The translations under genes were made by a program, and so were the position numbers. 64,000 nt of DNA, taken from JAZKID01 sp965247525. Its GTDB lineage: Bacteria > Pseudomonadota > Alphaproteobacteria > Rhizobiales > UBA4765. The notes beneath the pieces were generated by a model, which searched no databases, was not told the DNA's origin, and saw only the letters and a program-made list of their open reading frames with translations. Every line of letters starts with the position of its first letter. Positions within the stretch are counted from its first letter, which is position 1. The stretch is taken from NCBI GenBank assembly GCA_965247525.1, contig OZ252015.1:1178001-1242000 (forward strand), given 5' to 3'. Shown piece after piece: positions 26,856 through 34,998 of this stretch.

Positions 26856-28931
26856 ATGCCAAAACTGCCTTCTGTCTTGCACACGCTGTTCAAACAGTTC
26901 GCCGCCGACAAGCGCGGTGTTACGTCCATTGAATACGGATTGATGGCATTGGGCATGTCTTTGGCGATTGCGCCTGCCGTGCAGCTGGTGGGCCATAACA
27001 GCCGCACGACCTATGCAGAAGTCAATCTGGGCCTGACCGGCGAAACCAATACCGGCATTATCGATGGCACCGAAGGCGATGACACGCTCGTTGGTATTCA
27101 TGACCGCCACAACATTCTGAGCGGCTATGGCGGCAATGACCATATTACCGGCGCCAATCTCAGCGACCGTCTCTATGGCGGCACCGGCAATGACCAGCTG
27201 TTTGGTGATGATGGCAATGACCTTTTAAATGGCGGTGAAGGTGCTGATATTTTAAATGGCGGCAACGGCGTGGATACGGCCGACTATTCAGATTCGGATG
27301 CGGGCGTAAACGCCAATCTGACGACGGGCACAGGCACGGGTGGCTATGCGCAAGGCGACACGCTGACCGGCATTGAGAACTTAAGCGGTTCGGCTTTTAA
27401 CGACACGCTGACCGGCGATGCCGGCGACAACACGCTCGATGGCGGCGCGGGTGATGATAAACTTTACGGTCTTGATGGCAATGACACGCTGATCGGCGGC
27501 GCCGGTGCCGATGTCCTCAATGGCGGCAATGGGTATGATACCGCAAGTTACATCACAGCAAGCGCAGGTGTGATTGTCACGATTGCAGGCGGTGGAAACA
27601 GCGGCGATGCGCAGGGCGATACGCTTGTTTCGATTGAGCGTTTGCAGGGCAGCGCTTTCAACGACACGTTCAATATCTATGACAACAGCATTCACGACTT
27701 CGAGCCCGGCAGAGGCGATGATGTCGTCAATGGGCCAAACTTCACCAATGTGAATTATTACGTCAACATTGGCGATGGTAATGATACAATTGCAAAATAT
27801 GGGAACGGCGGCACTGTTCATTTCGGCGCGGGAATATCGCTGGCCGATGTTTCCATAACGACAACAGCGAGCAATGATCTGGTTCTCAATTATCCCGGCG
27901 GCACGCTTAAAATGGCACAGGCGGGAGGTGATCCCAACAGGGCGCTTGAAACGCTTATGTTCAGCGATGGGTCAACAGCAAATCTTTACAGCCTGCCAAT
28001 TCTCACACACGCAACTGCCGGAGATGATTCTTTTTACAATGGTTATTCTGTTGGCCAGACTATTTATTATGACTACAGTCACTTAGGCGGCAATGACACT
28101 ATCAGCTCTTACGGCGCAATGGATACGATCCTTTTCCCTGCTGGTATTACCCTCGCCAATCTGAGCCTGACGGGTAGCAATACAAACAATGGAAACCTTG
28201 TTCTTAATTACGGCAGTGGCACGATTGCAATGACAAATGCTTTTAACGATCCGACTTACACTGTTGATAAAATCAAGTTAGCTGATGGCACTTTAATAAA
28301 TACAAATTCATTGCCGATTACGGCAAGCGCAACCTCAGGTGACGATACTTTTAATGCTACGTACAGCTCAGGGCGCACGATCAATTTCGATTTTACATTG
28401 GGCGGCGGTAACGACCATATCGTGTCCTATGGCGGAACAAAACAGATTACCTTTGGAAATGGGGTGTCGGCAGGCGCGCTTACGATGACAACAAGTGGTC
28501 ATGATCTTGTGCTAAACTATGGTGGTGGAAGTATCACGCTTACTGAAGCCTTTGCCGATCCTGCTTTCAATATTCAAACGCTCAAATTTGCAGACGGAAG
28601 CACCCTTGCTCCCAATACCTTGCCAATTCGAGCTCCCGCAACAAGTGGAGATGACACTTTTTACTCGGGCTATTCGGTTGGTCGAACCATAACCTTTGAT
28701 ATGACCCAAGGTGGCGGTAATGACACGATAAACGCCTATGGAGGCACAAGAGAAATTCTGTTTGGGGCCGGTATTACAGCGGGCGACTTGTCATATTCGA
28801 CAGTTGGAAATGCCCGTGTCATAACTTATCCTGCTGGGCAAATTACGATTCAAAATGCATTGACGGATGGTGGGTATCAAATTCAAACCATTCGCCTCAA
28901 TGATGGCTCGACCATCACAATTCCATACTAA
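26856..28931 (+). CDS. Flp-type prepilin signal fused to RTX calcium-binding repeats, copy 1
   Basis: The protein has 691 residues. Residues 1-46 match a type IVb (Flp) prepilin start: a positively charged leader, then DKRG/VTSIEYGLMALGMSLAIAPAV, with predicted prepilin-peptidase cleavage after G21 and glutamate and tyrosine at +5 and +6. RTX nonapeptides (GGNDHITG, GGTGNDQLFGDDGNDLL, GGAGDDKLYGLDGNDTL) occur at about 70-145 and 185-220. Four units of about 100 residues follow, each starting near LPI..ATSGDDTF, with GGNDTI in the middle and ending FADGST; they resemble the haemolysin-type calcium-binding related domain. The last ends DGSTITIPY. Surface display is an inference. No Tad genes and no type I secretion genes are nearby. 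Its paralogue is at 35120. Confidence 0.85.
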   Translation: MPKLPSVLHTLFKQFAADKRGVTSIEYGLMALGMSLAIAPAVQLVGHNSRTTYAEVNLGLTGETNTGIIDGTEGDDTLVGIHDRHNILSGYGGNDHITGANLSDRLYGGTGNDQLFGDDGNDLLNGGEGADILNGGNGVDTADYSDSDAGVNANLTTGTGTGGYAQGDTLTGIENLSGSAFNDTLTGDAGDNTLDGGAGDDKLYGLDGNDTLIGGAGADVLNGGNGYDTASYITASAGVIVTIAGGGNSGDAQGDTLVSIERLQGSAFNDTFNIYDNSIHDFEPGRGDDVVNGPNFTNVNYYVNIGDGNDTIAKYGNGGTVHFGAGISLADVSITTTASNDLVLNYPGGTLKMAQAGGDPNRALETLMFSDGSTANLYSLPILTHATAGDDSFYNGYSVGQTIYYDYSHLGGNDTISSYGAMDTILFPAGITLANLSLTGSNTNNGNLVLNYGSGTIAMTNAFNDPTYTVDKIKLADGTLINTNSLPITASATSGDDTFNATYSSGRTINFDFTLGGGNDHIVSYGGTKQITFGNGVSAGALTMTTSGHDLVLNYGGGSITLTEAFADPAFNIQTLKFADGSTLAPNTLPIRAPATSGDDTFYSGYSVGRTITFDMTQGGGNDTINAYGGTREILFGAGITAGDLSYSTVGNARVITYPAGQITIQNALTDGGYQIQTIRLNDGSTITIPY

Positions 28932-29118
28932 AGTGCTGAGTGTGATTTAAGTCATGCGGCTCCAAGCCACATGGTTTTTCCCAACCGCTTTGTGCTTGAC
29001 CAGTGCCTCTGCAATCTGAACCGCGTTCAGGGCCGCGCGAAGAGTTTGCGACCAAAACCGCTTAGATACAAATGCATTTCGAACCAACCCATTGGCGCCC
29101 CGAGAGGGCGCCTTTTTT
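28932..29118. pseudogene. Composite duplication scar: asd 3' fragment fused to GNAT gene 3' fragment
   Basis: Positions 28932-29038 align with 37190-37296, the spacer after the second RTX gene plus the C-terminal codons of asd, including a 35-nt exact run (starting TGCCTCTGCAATCTGAACC). From 29033 the sequence instead follows the end of the GNAT gene at 26442: CCGCGCGAAGA, then GCGACCAAAACCGCTTA, then the GNAT terminator. The switch falls in CCGCGC, which both parents share. Neither fragment is translatable as a gene. It marks the junction of an old tandem duplication. Confidence 0.85.
29094..29118 (+). terminator. Duplicated copy of the GNAT terminator, serving RTX copy 1
   Basis: GGCGCCC-CGAGA-GGGCGCC followed by T6 is the same hairpin as at 26502 with a changed loop. 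The preceding hairpin at about 28954-28974 (CATGCGGCT...AGCCACATG), equivalent to the terminator after RTX copy 2, has decayed, so this one probably ends the transcript. Confidence 0.8.
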
Positions 29119-29163
29119 AATTGTGCCGTTTGGCAAGATAAAGTGAAGAAATTATACTTTATT

Positions 29164-29302
29164 CGTCTTTGCGAGCGGTCGCGCCCGAGGCGAGGGGCCG
29201 CTCCGCTTGCCGAGCGGCGCTAGACCTGAAACAATCTATTTGGCTGACCCTTCAAAGATCAGAATAGATTGCTTTGCCAGCACGTTGTCGCGCAATGAAG
29301 CG
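29164..29302. repeat. Degenerate interspersed palindromic repeat (CGTCATTGCGAG type)
   Basis: The ends are CGTCTTTGCGAG (29164) and CGCAATGAAGCG (to 29302), which are inverted to each other. In the middle CAATCTATT (29232) pairs with AATAGATTG (29263). This is the layout of a common repeat family in proteobacteria, here decayed by mutation. It fills the gap before sdhB, and I see no gene in 29119-29349. Confidence 0.65.
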
Positions 29303-29349
29303 TCTGCCTGAATAATCGTATTGCGCCGTTCGCGCGTAGCGCTCGGGCG

Positions 29350-30129
29350 CTAGATATGCCGCTCGACCATTTTCTTGCGGATTTCCGCAATCGCCTTGGC
29401 AGGGTTCAGGCCTTTCGGGCAGGTCTGCGCACAGTTCATAATCGTATGGCACCGGTACAGGCGGAACGGGTCTTCCAGCGTGTCGAGCCGCTCTCCAATG
29501 CCTTCATCGCGCGTATCATTGATCCAGCGATAGGCCTGAAGCAGGGTTGCGGGACCAAGATAGCGGTCCTGGTTCCACCAGTAAGACGGGCACGACGCCG
29601 AGCAGCAGGCGCACAAGATACACTCATAAAGGCCATCCAGCTTTTCGCGGTCTTCGTGGGATTGGCGCCATTCTTTTTCGGGTGTCGGCGTTTCTGTTTT
29701 CAGCCACGGCTCGATCATGGCGTGCTGCGCAAAAAACTGGGTCAGGTCGGGCACTAGGTCTTTCATGACCTTCATGTGCGGCAGGGGGTAAATGTTGATG
29801 ACGCCTTTGACGTCGTCCATGCTTTTTGTGCAGGCCAGCGTGTTCATACCGTCAATATTCATCGAGCATGAACCGCAGATCCCCTCGCGGCATGAGCGAC
29901 GAAAGGTCAGCGTCGGGTCAATATTGTTTTTAATCCAGACAACCGCATCGAGAACCATGGGTCCGCAATCGTCAAGATCGACAAAAAAACTGTCGGTGCG
30001 TGGATTGGCTTCGCCGTCGGGATCGTAGCGGTAAATTTTAAACTCACGCAGGCGCGAAGCGCCCGCAGGTTTTGGCCAGACAATGCCGGCCTTTATTTTG
30101 GAGTTTTTGGGAAGGGTAAGCTCGACCAT
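29350..30129 (-). CDS. sdhB: Succinate dehydrogenase iron-sulfur subunit
   Basis: The protein has 259 residues. The [2Fe-2S] cysteines are in SCREGICGSCSMN, and the [4Fe-4S] and [3Fe-4S] ligands are in YECILCACCSASCPSYWW and CHTIMNCAQTCPKGLNP. I start at ATG 30129 (MVELTLPKNSKIKAG), the family start; the frame is open further upstream but has no family similarity there. It passes electrons from SdhA to ubiquinone. Normally sdhB directly follows sdhA; here two glycosyltransferase genes intervene, with gaps of only a few nucleotides. Confidence 0.97.
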   Translation of the reverse strand: MVELTLPKNSKIKAGIVWPKPAGASRLREFKIYRYDPDGEANPRTDSFFVDLDDCGPMVLDAVVWIKNNIDPTLTFRRSCREGICGSCSMNIDGMNTLACTKSMDDVKGVINIYPLPHMKVMKDLVPDLTQFFAQHAMIEPWLKTETPTPEKEWRQSHEDREKLDGLYECILCACCSASCPSYWWNQDRYLGPATLLQAYRWINDTRDEGIGERLDTLEDPFRLYRCHTIMNCAQTCPKGLNPAKAIAEIRKKMVERHI

Positions 30130-30133
30130 GACC

Positions 30134-30991
30134 TTATATTCCTGCTTTTTCAGTGGCTGGCAAGGTGACAGTTTCACCCTGATTTGACCATGCGAAATTT
30201 TGCGGCAGACGCCCCGCGCGCAAGGCATAGCGCGCAGCCTGCCGCCAGAGGAGAAAACGAAGATGCAGGCGCGCCACGAGCTGCCGGACAAAACCCAGCA
30301 GGTTTCGCTTCACTTTATAGCGTTTGACCCCCGTGACCGTTGAAATAACACTGTCCGCACCCTTCTGGCTAAATAGCCATGGCGCGACGTTCAGCGTCTT
30401 GCAGCCTGTTAAACCCGGATTGACCAGATAATCATCGACCGGCATCAAAATATGTGGCGCGCGCGACAATATTTTACGAGCACCCGCAACCGTTACCAGA
30501 TAGGCGCCTGCACCGGGGCAAGGCGCAAAGCTTGCCACAAGCTGTGCCTCCGGCAAATCCTGCAGCGCGACCGCAAGGCGTGCGCCTTTGTAGCGGCTGC
30601 CTTCTAACCTGATCATGTCATAGCGCAGGCGCGTTTTCATCAACAGGCTGAGTTCGGTGGCCATATCACGCAAGGGATAGACATCATCTTCCAGAATGAG
30701 TGCATGCGTGTGTTCACTCTCAACAAAGTCGTGCAACGCTTTCATGTGGCTGGCAAAGCACGCCTCTTCGGCAAGTGCCACCATGCGTCCGCGATACGGA
30801 TTAATCCCGACCCCATCAGGCCCGTTCGAAAGATTGAGACCGCGCGCCGTTAAAACATCGTGCCAGTCAGCGCGGGCATCATAAGCCTGCACGCGCGTGA
30901 CCGGAATGGAGGCGGCATCAAAATGTTTTTTAATCTGCGCCCAGCGCTCGGCCGAGCGCTCAAGGTTAATGATGAAAACACCGGGCATCAT
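30134..30991 (-). CDS. Glycosyltransferase family 25 protein (LPS/LOS type), copy 2
   Basis: The protein has 285 residues from ATG 30991 (a GTG at 31003 is also possible). FIINLERSAERWAQIKKHF at the N-terminus, ALAEEACFASHMKALHDFV, the acidic motif HALILEDDVYP and MPVDDYLV are GT25 features as in LOS galactosyltransferases. A basic, aromatic C-terminus (RQLVARLHLRFLLWRQAARYAL) may contact the membrane. It lies between the first GT25 gene, whose stop is 5 nt upstream, and sdhB, so it sits inside the sdh operon. The acceptor sugar is unknown. Confidence 0.88.
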   Translation of the reverse strand: MMPGVFIINLERSAERWAQIKKHFDAASIPVTRVQAYDARADWHDVLTARGLNLSNGPDGVGINPYRGRMVALAEEACFASHMKALHDFVESEHTHALILEDDVYPLRDMATELSLLMKTRLRYDMIRLEGSRYKGARLAVALQDLPEAQLVASFAPCPGAGAYLVTVAGARKILSRAPHILMPVDDYLVNPGLTGCKTLNVAPWLFSQKGADSVISTVTGVKRYKVKRNLLGFVRQLVARLHLRFLLWRQAARYALRAGRLPQNFAWSNQGETVTLPATEKAGI

Positions 30992-30996
30992 CTGTA

Positions 30997-31809
30997 TCAC
31001 CACCGCGCCAAGCGAAGAGCCAATGAAAATGAAGGTTTCAAAAACGCATCACGCCAGAGCAAAAGCCGCAAGCGGCCGCGACGCAGGCCTTGCGCCAGAA
31101 AATGATAGGGGTCACGACGTTTGATGTTCCGGTGCGGTGCGCGCGCCGCGCCCATCGTGCTGGCGATACCCGACTGCAAAAACAGCCATGGCGACAAATG
31201 CGAAAGGCTCGCAGAATGCAAGACAGAGCTGCTGAGATAATCGTCGTAGGGAATGGCGAGACGACCTGCTTTTGAGACAAGTTTCTCCGCGCCTTGGCGC
31301 GTCACCAGGTAAGCTGCGGAACCGGAAGACGGAACCAGCGAGCGCACAAGTGAGGCCTCGCCGCACGCATGATCAAGAATTGCGGGGCGAACGCCGCGCA
31401 CATTGCCACCTTCAAGTTTGGTGATATCGCCCAAAGAGACGGCACCCAAAAGCGCGTTCAGCTGGCCAATGACATCACGCTGCGGTTCGGCGTCGTCTTC
31501 AAGGATCAGCGCGTGACTGGCGCTTGTATTCAAAAACAGATGCAGTGCTTTCATATGACTTGAAAAGCAGGCCTCTTCGACGATCGAGTAAAGCCGTTCA
31601 CGAAGCGGATTCCAGCCAATGCCATCGGGTGCCAATGTAACCGACTGGCCGCGCTGCGCCAACACGCCTGCAGAGTTCGTTTTTGCGTCGAGCGCGGAAA
31701 CGCGCGTGACAGGCCACGGCAATTGACCGAGCCAGCTTTGCATTGCCGCCCAGCGCTCGGGCGCACGATCAAGGTTGATGACGTAAATTTGCAGGGCCCT
31801 GTCCTGCAT
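30997..31809 (-). CDS. Glycosyltransferase family 25 protein (LPS/LOS type), copy 1
   Basis: The protein has 270 residues. IYVINLDRAPERWAAMQSWLG, IVEEACFSSHMKALHLFL, the metal/nucleotide-sugar motif HALILEDDAEP and IPYDDYLSS identify GT25. It is a clear paralogue of the next gene: both carry PDGxGxNPxRxR before the EEACFxSHMKALH motif, which suggests tandem duplication followed by strong divergence. It begins 6 nt after sdhA, so it is translated from the sdh mRNA. Why envelope glycosylation is tied to succinate dehydrogenase expression is not clear. Confidence 0.88.
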   Translation of the reverse strand: MQDRALQIYVINLDRAPERWAAMQSWLGQLPWPVTRVSALDAKTNSAGVLAQRGQSVTLAPDGIGWNPLRERLYSIVEEACFSSHMKALHLFLNTSASHALILEDDAEPQRDVIGQLNALLGAVSLGDITKLEGGNVRGVRPAILDHACGEASLVRSLVPSSGSAAYLVTRQGAEKLVSKAGRLAIPYDDYLSSSVLHSASLSHLSPWLFLQSGIASTMGAARAPHRNIKRRDPYHFLAQGLRRGRLRLLLWRDAFLKPSFSLALRLARW

Positions 31810-31815
31810 CGACGT

Positions 31816-33642
31816 TTAATACACCCGTGCTTTTGGCGCGATATACTCAATGTCCTTTGACATTGTGTAAGCGTGAACAGGCCTGTCATCGAGCTTGACC
31901 TGATGCGTGTCGCCATTGGCCCAGACAAGCGTGTGCTTCATCCACGTTTCGTCATCGCGTTTTGCAAAATCTTCGCGCGCATGCGCGCCGCGGCTTTCCT
32001 GCCGTGCAAAAGCGGAATTAACTGTCACCACGGCCTGAATGACCAGATTTTGCAGTTCGAGTGTTTCAATCAGATCTGTGTTCCAGATCATTGAGCGGTC
32101 GGTGACTTTTACATCTGCAAGACTACGCCAGATGGCATCCATGCGCGAAACACCGCTTTGCAATGTGTCGCCGGTGCGAAACACCGCGCAGTCTTCCTGC
32201 ATGGTTTTTTGCATCTGCAGACGAATTTGCGCCGTGGACTGGCTGCCATTGGCGGTGCGTGTCTTCTCTAAACGCGCGAGCGTGTCGTCACCTGCATGTG
32301 CGGCAAGCTCCGGCTGGTCTGCATTTGCCGTCATTGTTTCGGCGCAGCGCAAAGCCGCAGCGCGCCCGAACACAACAAGATCGATCAGTGAATTCGAGCC
32401 CAGCCGGTTGGCGCCGTGCACGGAGACGCAGGCCGCCTCGCCAATGGCCATCAGGCCGGGCACAACCGTATCAGCATCGCCATTTTTCTTGGTCAATACC
32501 TCACCATGATAATTGGTCGGGATGCCACCCATATTGTAGTGCACCGTCGGCAAGACGGGGATCGGCTCTTTCGTGACATCGACGCCGGCAAAAATCTTGG
32601 CGCTTTCCGAAATGCCGGGCAGGCGCTCGGCCAGAACTTTCGGGTCAAGATGGTCGAGATGCAGGTTGATATGGTCTTTGTTTTTGCCGACGCCGCGGCC
32701 TTCGCGGATTTCAATTGTCATCGCCCGCGACACAACATCGCGCGAGGCCAGGTCTTTGGCCGAAGGGGCATAGCGTTCCATGAAACGCTCGCCGGCCGAA
32801 TTGGTCAGGTAGCCGCCTTCGCCGCGCGCGCCTTCTGTAATCAGGCAACCGGCGCCGTATATTCCTGTCGGATGGAATTGCACAAATTCCATGTCCTGCA
32901 AAGGCAGGCCAGCGCGCAGCACCATCGCATTGCCGTCACCCGTGCAGGTATGGGCGGATGTTGCCGAGAAATAGGCGCGGCCATAGCCGCCCGTTGCCAG
33001 AATTGTTTTCGCCGCGCGAAAGCGATGCAGCGTCCCATCATCAAGGCGAAGCGCCATCACACCGACGCAGGCCCCCTCATCATTCATGATGAGATCGAGC
33101 GCAAAATATTCGATAAAAAATTCAGCGGAATGGCGAAGGCTCTGGCCATACAATGTGTGCAAAATGGCGTGGCCCGTTCTGTCGGCGGCCGCACATGTGC
33201 GCTGGGCAATGCCCTGCCCGTAATGCGTTGTCATACCACCGAATGGGCGCTGGTAGATTTTGCCGTCTTCGGTGCGCGAAAACGGAACGCCCCAATGCTC
33301 CAGCTCATAGACGGCTTTGGGCGCATTGCGCACCAGATATTCAATCGCGTCCTGATCGCCGAGCCAGTCGGCGCCTTTCACGGTGTCGTACATGTGAAAG
33401 CGCCAGTCGTCTTCGCCCATATTGCCGAGCGCTGCCGAGATTCCGCCTTGCGCGGCAACCGTATGCGAACGGGTTGGAAACACCTTTGTGATGCAGGCGG
33501 TACGAAGACCGGCTTCGGCGCAGCCGACAACGGCGCGAAGCCCTGCGCCGCCTGCGCCAACAACAACAACATCGAATGTGTGGTCGGTGATTGCAGAGGC
33601 GGGTCGTGTCGATACAGGCGCGGTTTGCACGTTCATGTCCAT
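31816..33642 (-). CDS. sdhA: Succinate dehydrogenase flavoprotein subunit
   Basis: The protein has 608 residues, full length. The FAD dinucleotide fold DVVVVGAGGAGLRAVVGCAEAGL is at about 24-46. The covalent flavin His is in TRSHTVAAQGGI, and the dicarboxylate-site segment is HPTGIYGAGCLITEGARGEGG. The C-terminal RESRGAHAREDFAKRDDETWMKH is conserved. It oxidises succinate to fumarate on the cytoplasmic side of the membrane complex. It follows sdhD by 3 nt. Confidence 0.99.
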   Translation of the reverse strand: MDMNVQTAPVSTRPASAITDHTFDVVVVGAGGAGLRAVVGCAEAGLRTACITKVFPTRSHTVAAQGGISAALGNMGEDDWRFHMYDTVKGADWLGDQDAIEYLVRNAPKAVYELEHWGVPFSRTEDGKIYQRPFGGMTTHYGQGIAQRTCAAADRTGHAILHTLYGQSLRHSAEFFIEYFALDLIMNDEGACVGVMALRLDDGTLHRFRAAKTILATGGYGRAYFSATSAHTCTGDGNAMVLRAGLPLQDMEFVQFHPTGIYGAGCLITEGARGEGGYLTNSAGERFMERYAPSAKDLASRDVVSRAMTIEIREGRGVGKNKDHINLHLDHLDPKVLAERLPGISESAKIFAGVDVTKEPIPVLPTVHYNMGGIPTNYHGEVLTKKNGDADTVVPGLMAIGEAACVSVHGANRLGSNSLIDLVVFGRAAALRCAETMTANADQPELAAHAGDDTLARLEKTRTANGSQSTAQIRLQMQKTMQEDCAVFRTGDTLQSGVSRMDAIWRSLADVKVTDRSMIWNTDLIETLELQNLVIQAVVTVNSAFARQESRGAHAREDFAKRDDETWMKHTLVWANGDTHQVKLDDRPVHAYTMSKDIEYIAPKARVY

Positions 33643-33645
33643 GAT

Positions 33646-34041
33646 TTACAGTCCAAAATTCAAGCGCAGCAGTGCAAACAGGCTGACGAACAGCACAAGT
33701 GCGCAATAGAATGTATTGGCAATCAGCAAAACTGATTTGTTGAATATCGTGTGACTGTAATCTTCAATGATCACCTGCATGCCAAGGCGCATGTGCAGGC
33801 TGACAGAGATAAAAAACAAAGCCAGTGCTCCGGCAATCCAAGGGTTCAATAACAGAACGCGCGCCTGATCGTAATTTCCAAAAAACAGCTGCGCGCTTGT
33901 TACGATAAACACCAGAACCAGCGGGATATTGGCGAGCGCCGTCAGGCGCTGCATTAAAAAATGATGGGTCCCGCCATGGGCTGCGCCAAGCCCCTGCGCA
34001 ACGGCGCGCGGTGTGCGGTAGCCCGGCATCAGTTTTGCCAT
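33646..34041 (-). CDS. sdhD: Succinate dehydrogenase hydrophobic membrane anchor subunit
   Basis: The protein has 131 residues from ATG 34041 (MAKLMPGYRTPRAVAQGLG). Three membrane helices lie at about 40-60, 70-92 and 102-125. GAAHGGTHHFLMQRLTALA and SLHMRLGMQVIIEDYSH are the typical SdhD segments, the latter with the heme/quinone-side His. Its start overlaps the sdhC end by 13 nt, which suggests translational coupling. Confidence 0.95.
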   Translation of the reverse strand: MAKLMPGYRTPRAVAQGLGAAHGGTHHFLMQRLTALANIPLVLVFIVTSAQLFFGNYDQARVLLLNPWIAGALALFFISVSLHMRLGMQVIIEDYSHTIFNKSVLLIANTFYCALVLFVSLFALLRLNFGL

Positions 34042-34430
34042 GTGAAGCCTCCAGCAGTGATCCAAAGCGCAATCACAAAAACAAAGCTTGCGACAAAATT
34101 GAAAATGGCAAGGCTGCGCGCCTGTTGCACGTCCAGCATTTTGCCTGCATCCCAGATCAGATAGCGGATACCCCCCAGCATATGGTGAAGCAGCATCCAG
34201 CTGTAACCAAACAAAATCAGCTTGCCCAAAATACTATGAGAGAACATCTGGAAGTAGAAAAAGGCATAAGGGCCCAGCGCGAGTGAAATCAGGCACCAGG
34301 CCAGCAGAGCCATGCCAACATACAGGCCGGCGCCGGTAATCCGATGCATAATCGAGGCCATCATCAGCCAGCTTGGCCGGTAAACCGACAAATGGGGAGA
34401 TGTGGGGCGGTTTGGAGAAAGATCAGCCAT
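34029..34430 (-). CDS. sdhC: Succinate dehydrogenase cytochrome b556 subunit
   Basis: The protein has 133 residues. RPTSPHLSVYRPSWLMMASIMHRITGAG is the diagnostic N-terminal region (given here in one family phrase of two parts: SPHLSVYRPSW and SIMHRITG). Three membrane helices follow, with the axial heme His in LLHHMLGGIRYLIWD. It is the first gene of sdhC-D-A-(GT25)2-B. A 91-nt gap separates it from an unknown gene upstream on the same strand. Confidence 0.96.
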   Translation of the reverse strand: MADLSPNRPTSPHLSVYRPSWLMMASIMHRITGAGLYVGMALLAWCLISLALGPYAFFYFQMFSHSILGKLILFGYSWMLLHHMLGGIRYLIWDAGKMLDVQQARSLAIFNFVASFVFVIALWITAGGFTWQN

Positions 34431-34521
34431 GATTTGTCTTGAACAGCGCCGTCGAAGGACGGCTTTAAGACCTGTTCAATGCGCCAGATCGGGCTTGGCT
34501 GTCAATTGGCTGGTAAAACCG

Positions 34522-34896
34522 TTAATCGAGATTGTGCTTATAGGCCACGACGCGATCGCCAAAGTTATCGACGAACACTTCTGCAGCTATACGTTCGCCT
34601 TTGCCCTGCAAGATCAGGTCTTCAAGATTGAAGAGGAGGGCGTTGAGATCTTTACGCTCTTCTTTTGTCATTTTTTGCTGGATCGATTTAAGGCTTGTCA
34701 ACAATTCGTTGACCGTGACAAGATTGTCTTCATCTGCCGCGTTCAGCAAAAAGGCCTGCTCGGCGCTATCGCGTTGCTCTGAATGCAGGCGCGGATTGTG
34801 TTTTAAAGCCTCTTTTGACAATTTTGCAGCAAAAGCATCATTGGCACCACTTTGAACAAGTATGACACTTTTGATTTTATCGGCAATATTCGTCAT
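34522..34896 (-). CDS. Hypothetical small soluble protein upstream of sdhC
   Basis: The protein has 124 residues, is mostly helical and charged, and has no signal peptide. I recognise no family. Features visible are MTNIADKIKSVILVQSGAND, a run KMTKEERKDLNALLFNLEDLI that may form an amphipathic helix, and a C-terminal VFVDNFGDRVVAYKHNLD. The start at 34896 follows an AT-rich region shared in part with the second RTX promoter. It may be co-transcribed with sdhC, but a promoter in the 91-nt gap is as likely. Confidence 0.6.
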   Translation of the reverse strand: MTNIADKIKSVILVQSGANDAFAAKLSKEALKHNPRLHSEQRDSAEQAFLLNAADEDNLVTVNELLTSLKSIQQKMTKEERKDLNALLFNLEDLILQGKGERIAAEVFVDNFGDRVVAYKHNLD

Positions 34897-34998
34897 TTTT
34901 GGCTCTCAATGTTTCATCTATGGATCATTGTGCTGTTAAAAACCTGTTCTTGCAAAGCAAGACCTCGGATGTGGTGAATTTTACACCCTCTAAAGATG

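Noticed and set aside
26856..28931. RTX genes as ordinary type I secreted toxins
   Set aside because: No type I secretion genes are adjacent, the C-terminus is not a typical type I signal, and the N-terminus is prepilin-like. Kept as a Flp-RTX fusion instead.
32416..33735. Long plus-strand open frame (439 codons) opposite sdhA
   Set aside because: sdhA is certain on the minus strand; the antisense frame shows the same Cys/His/Arg-rich shadow composition.
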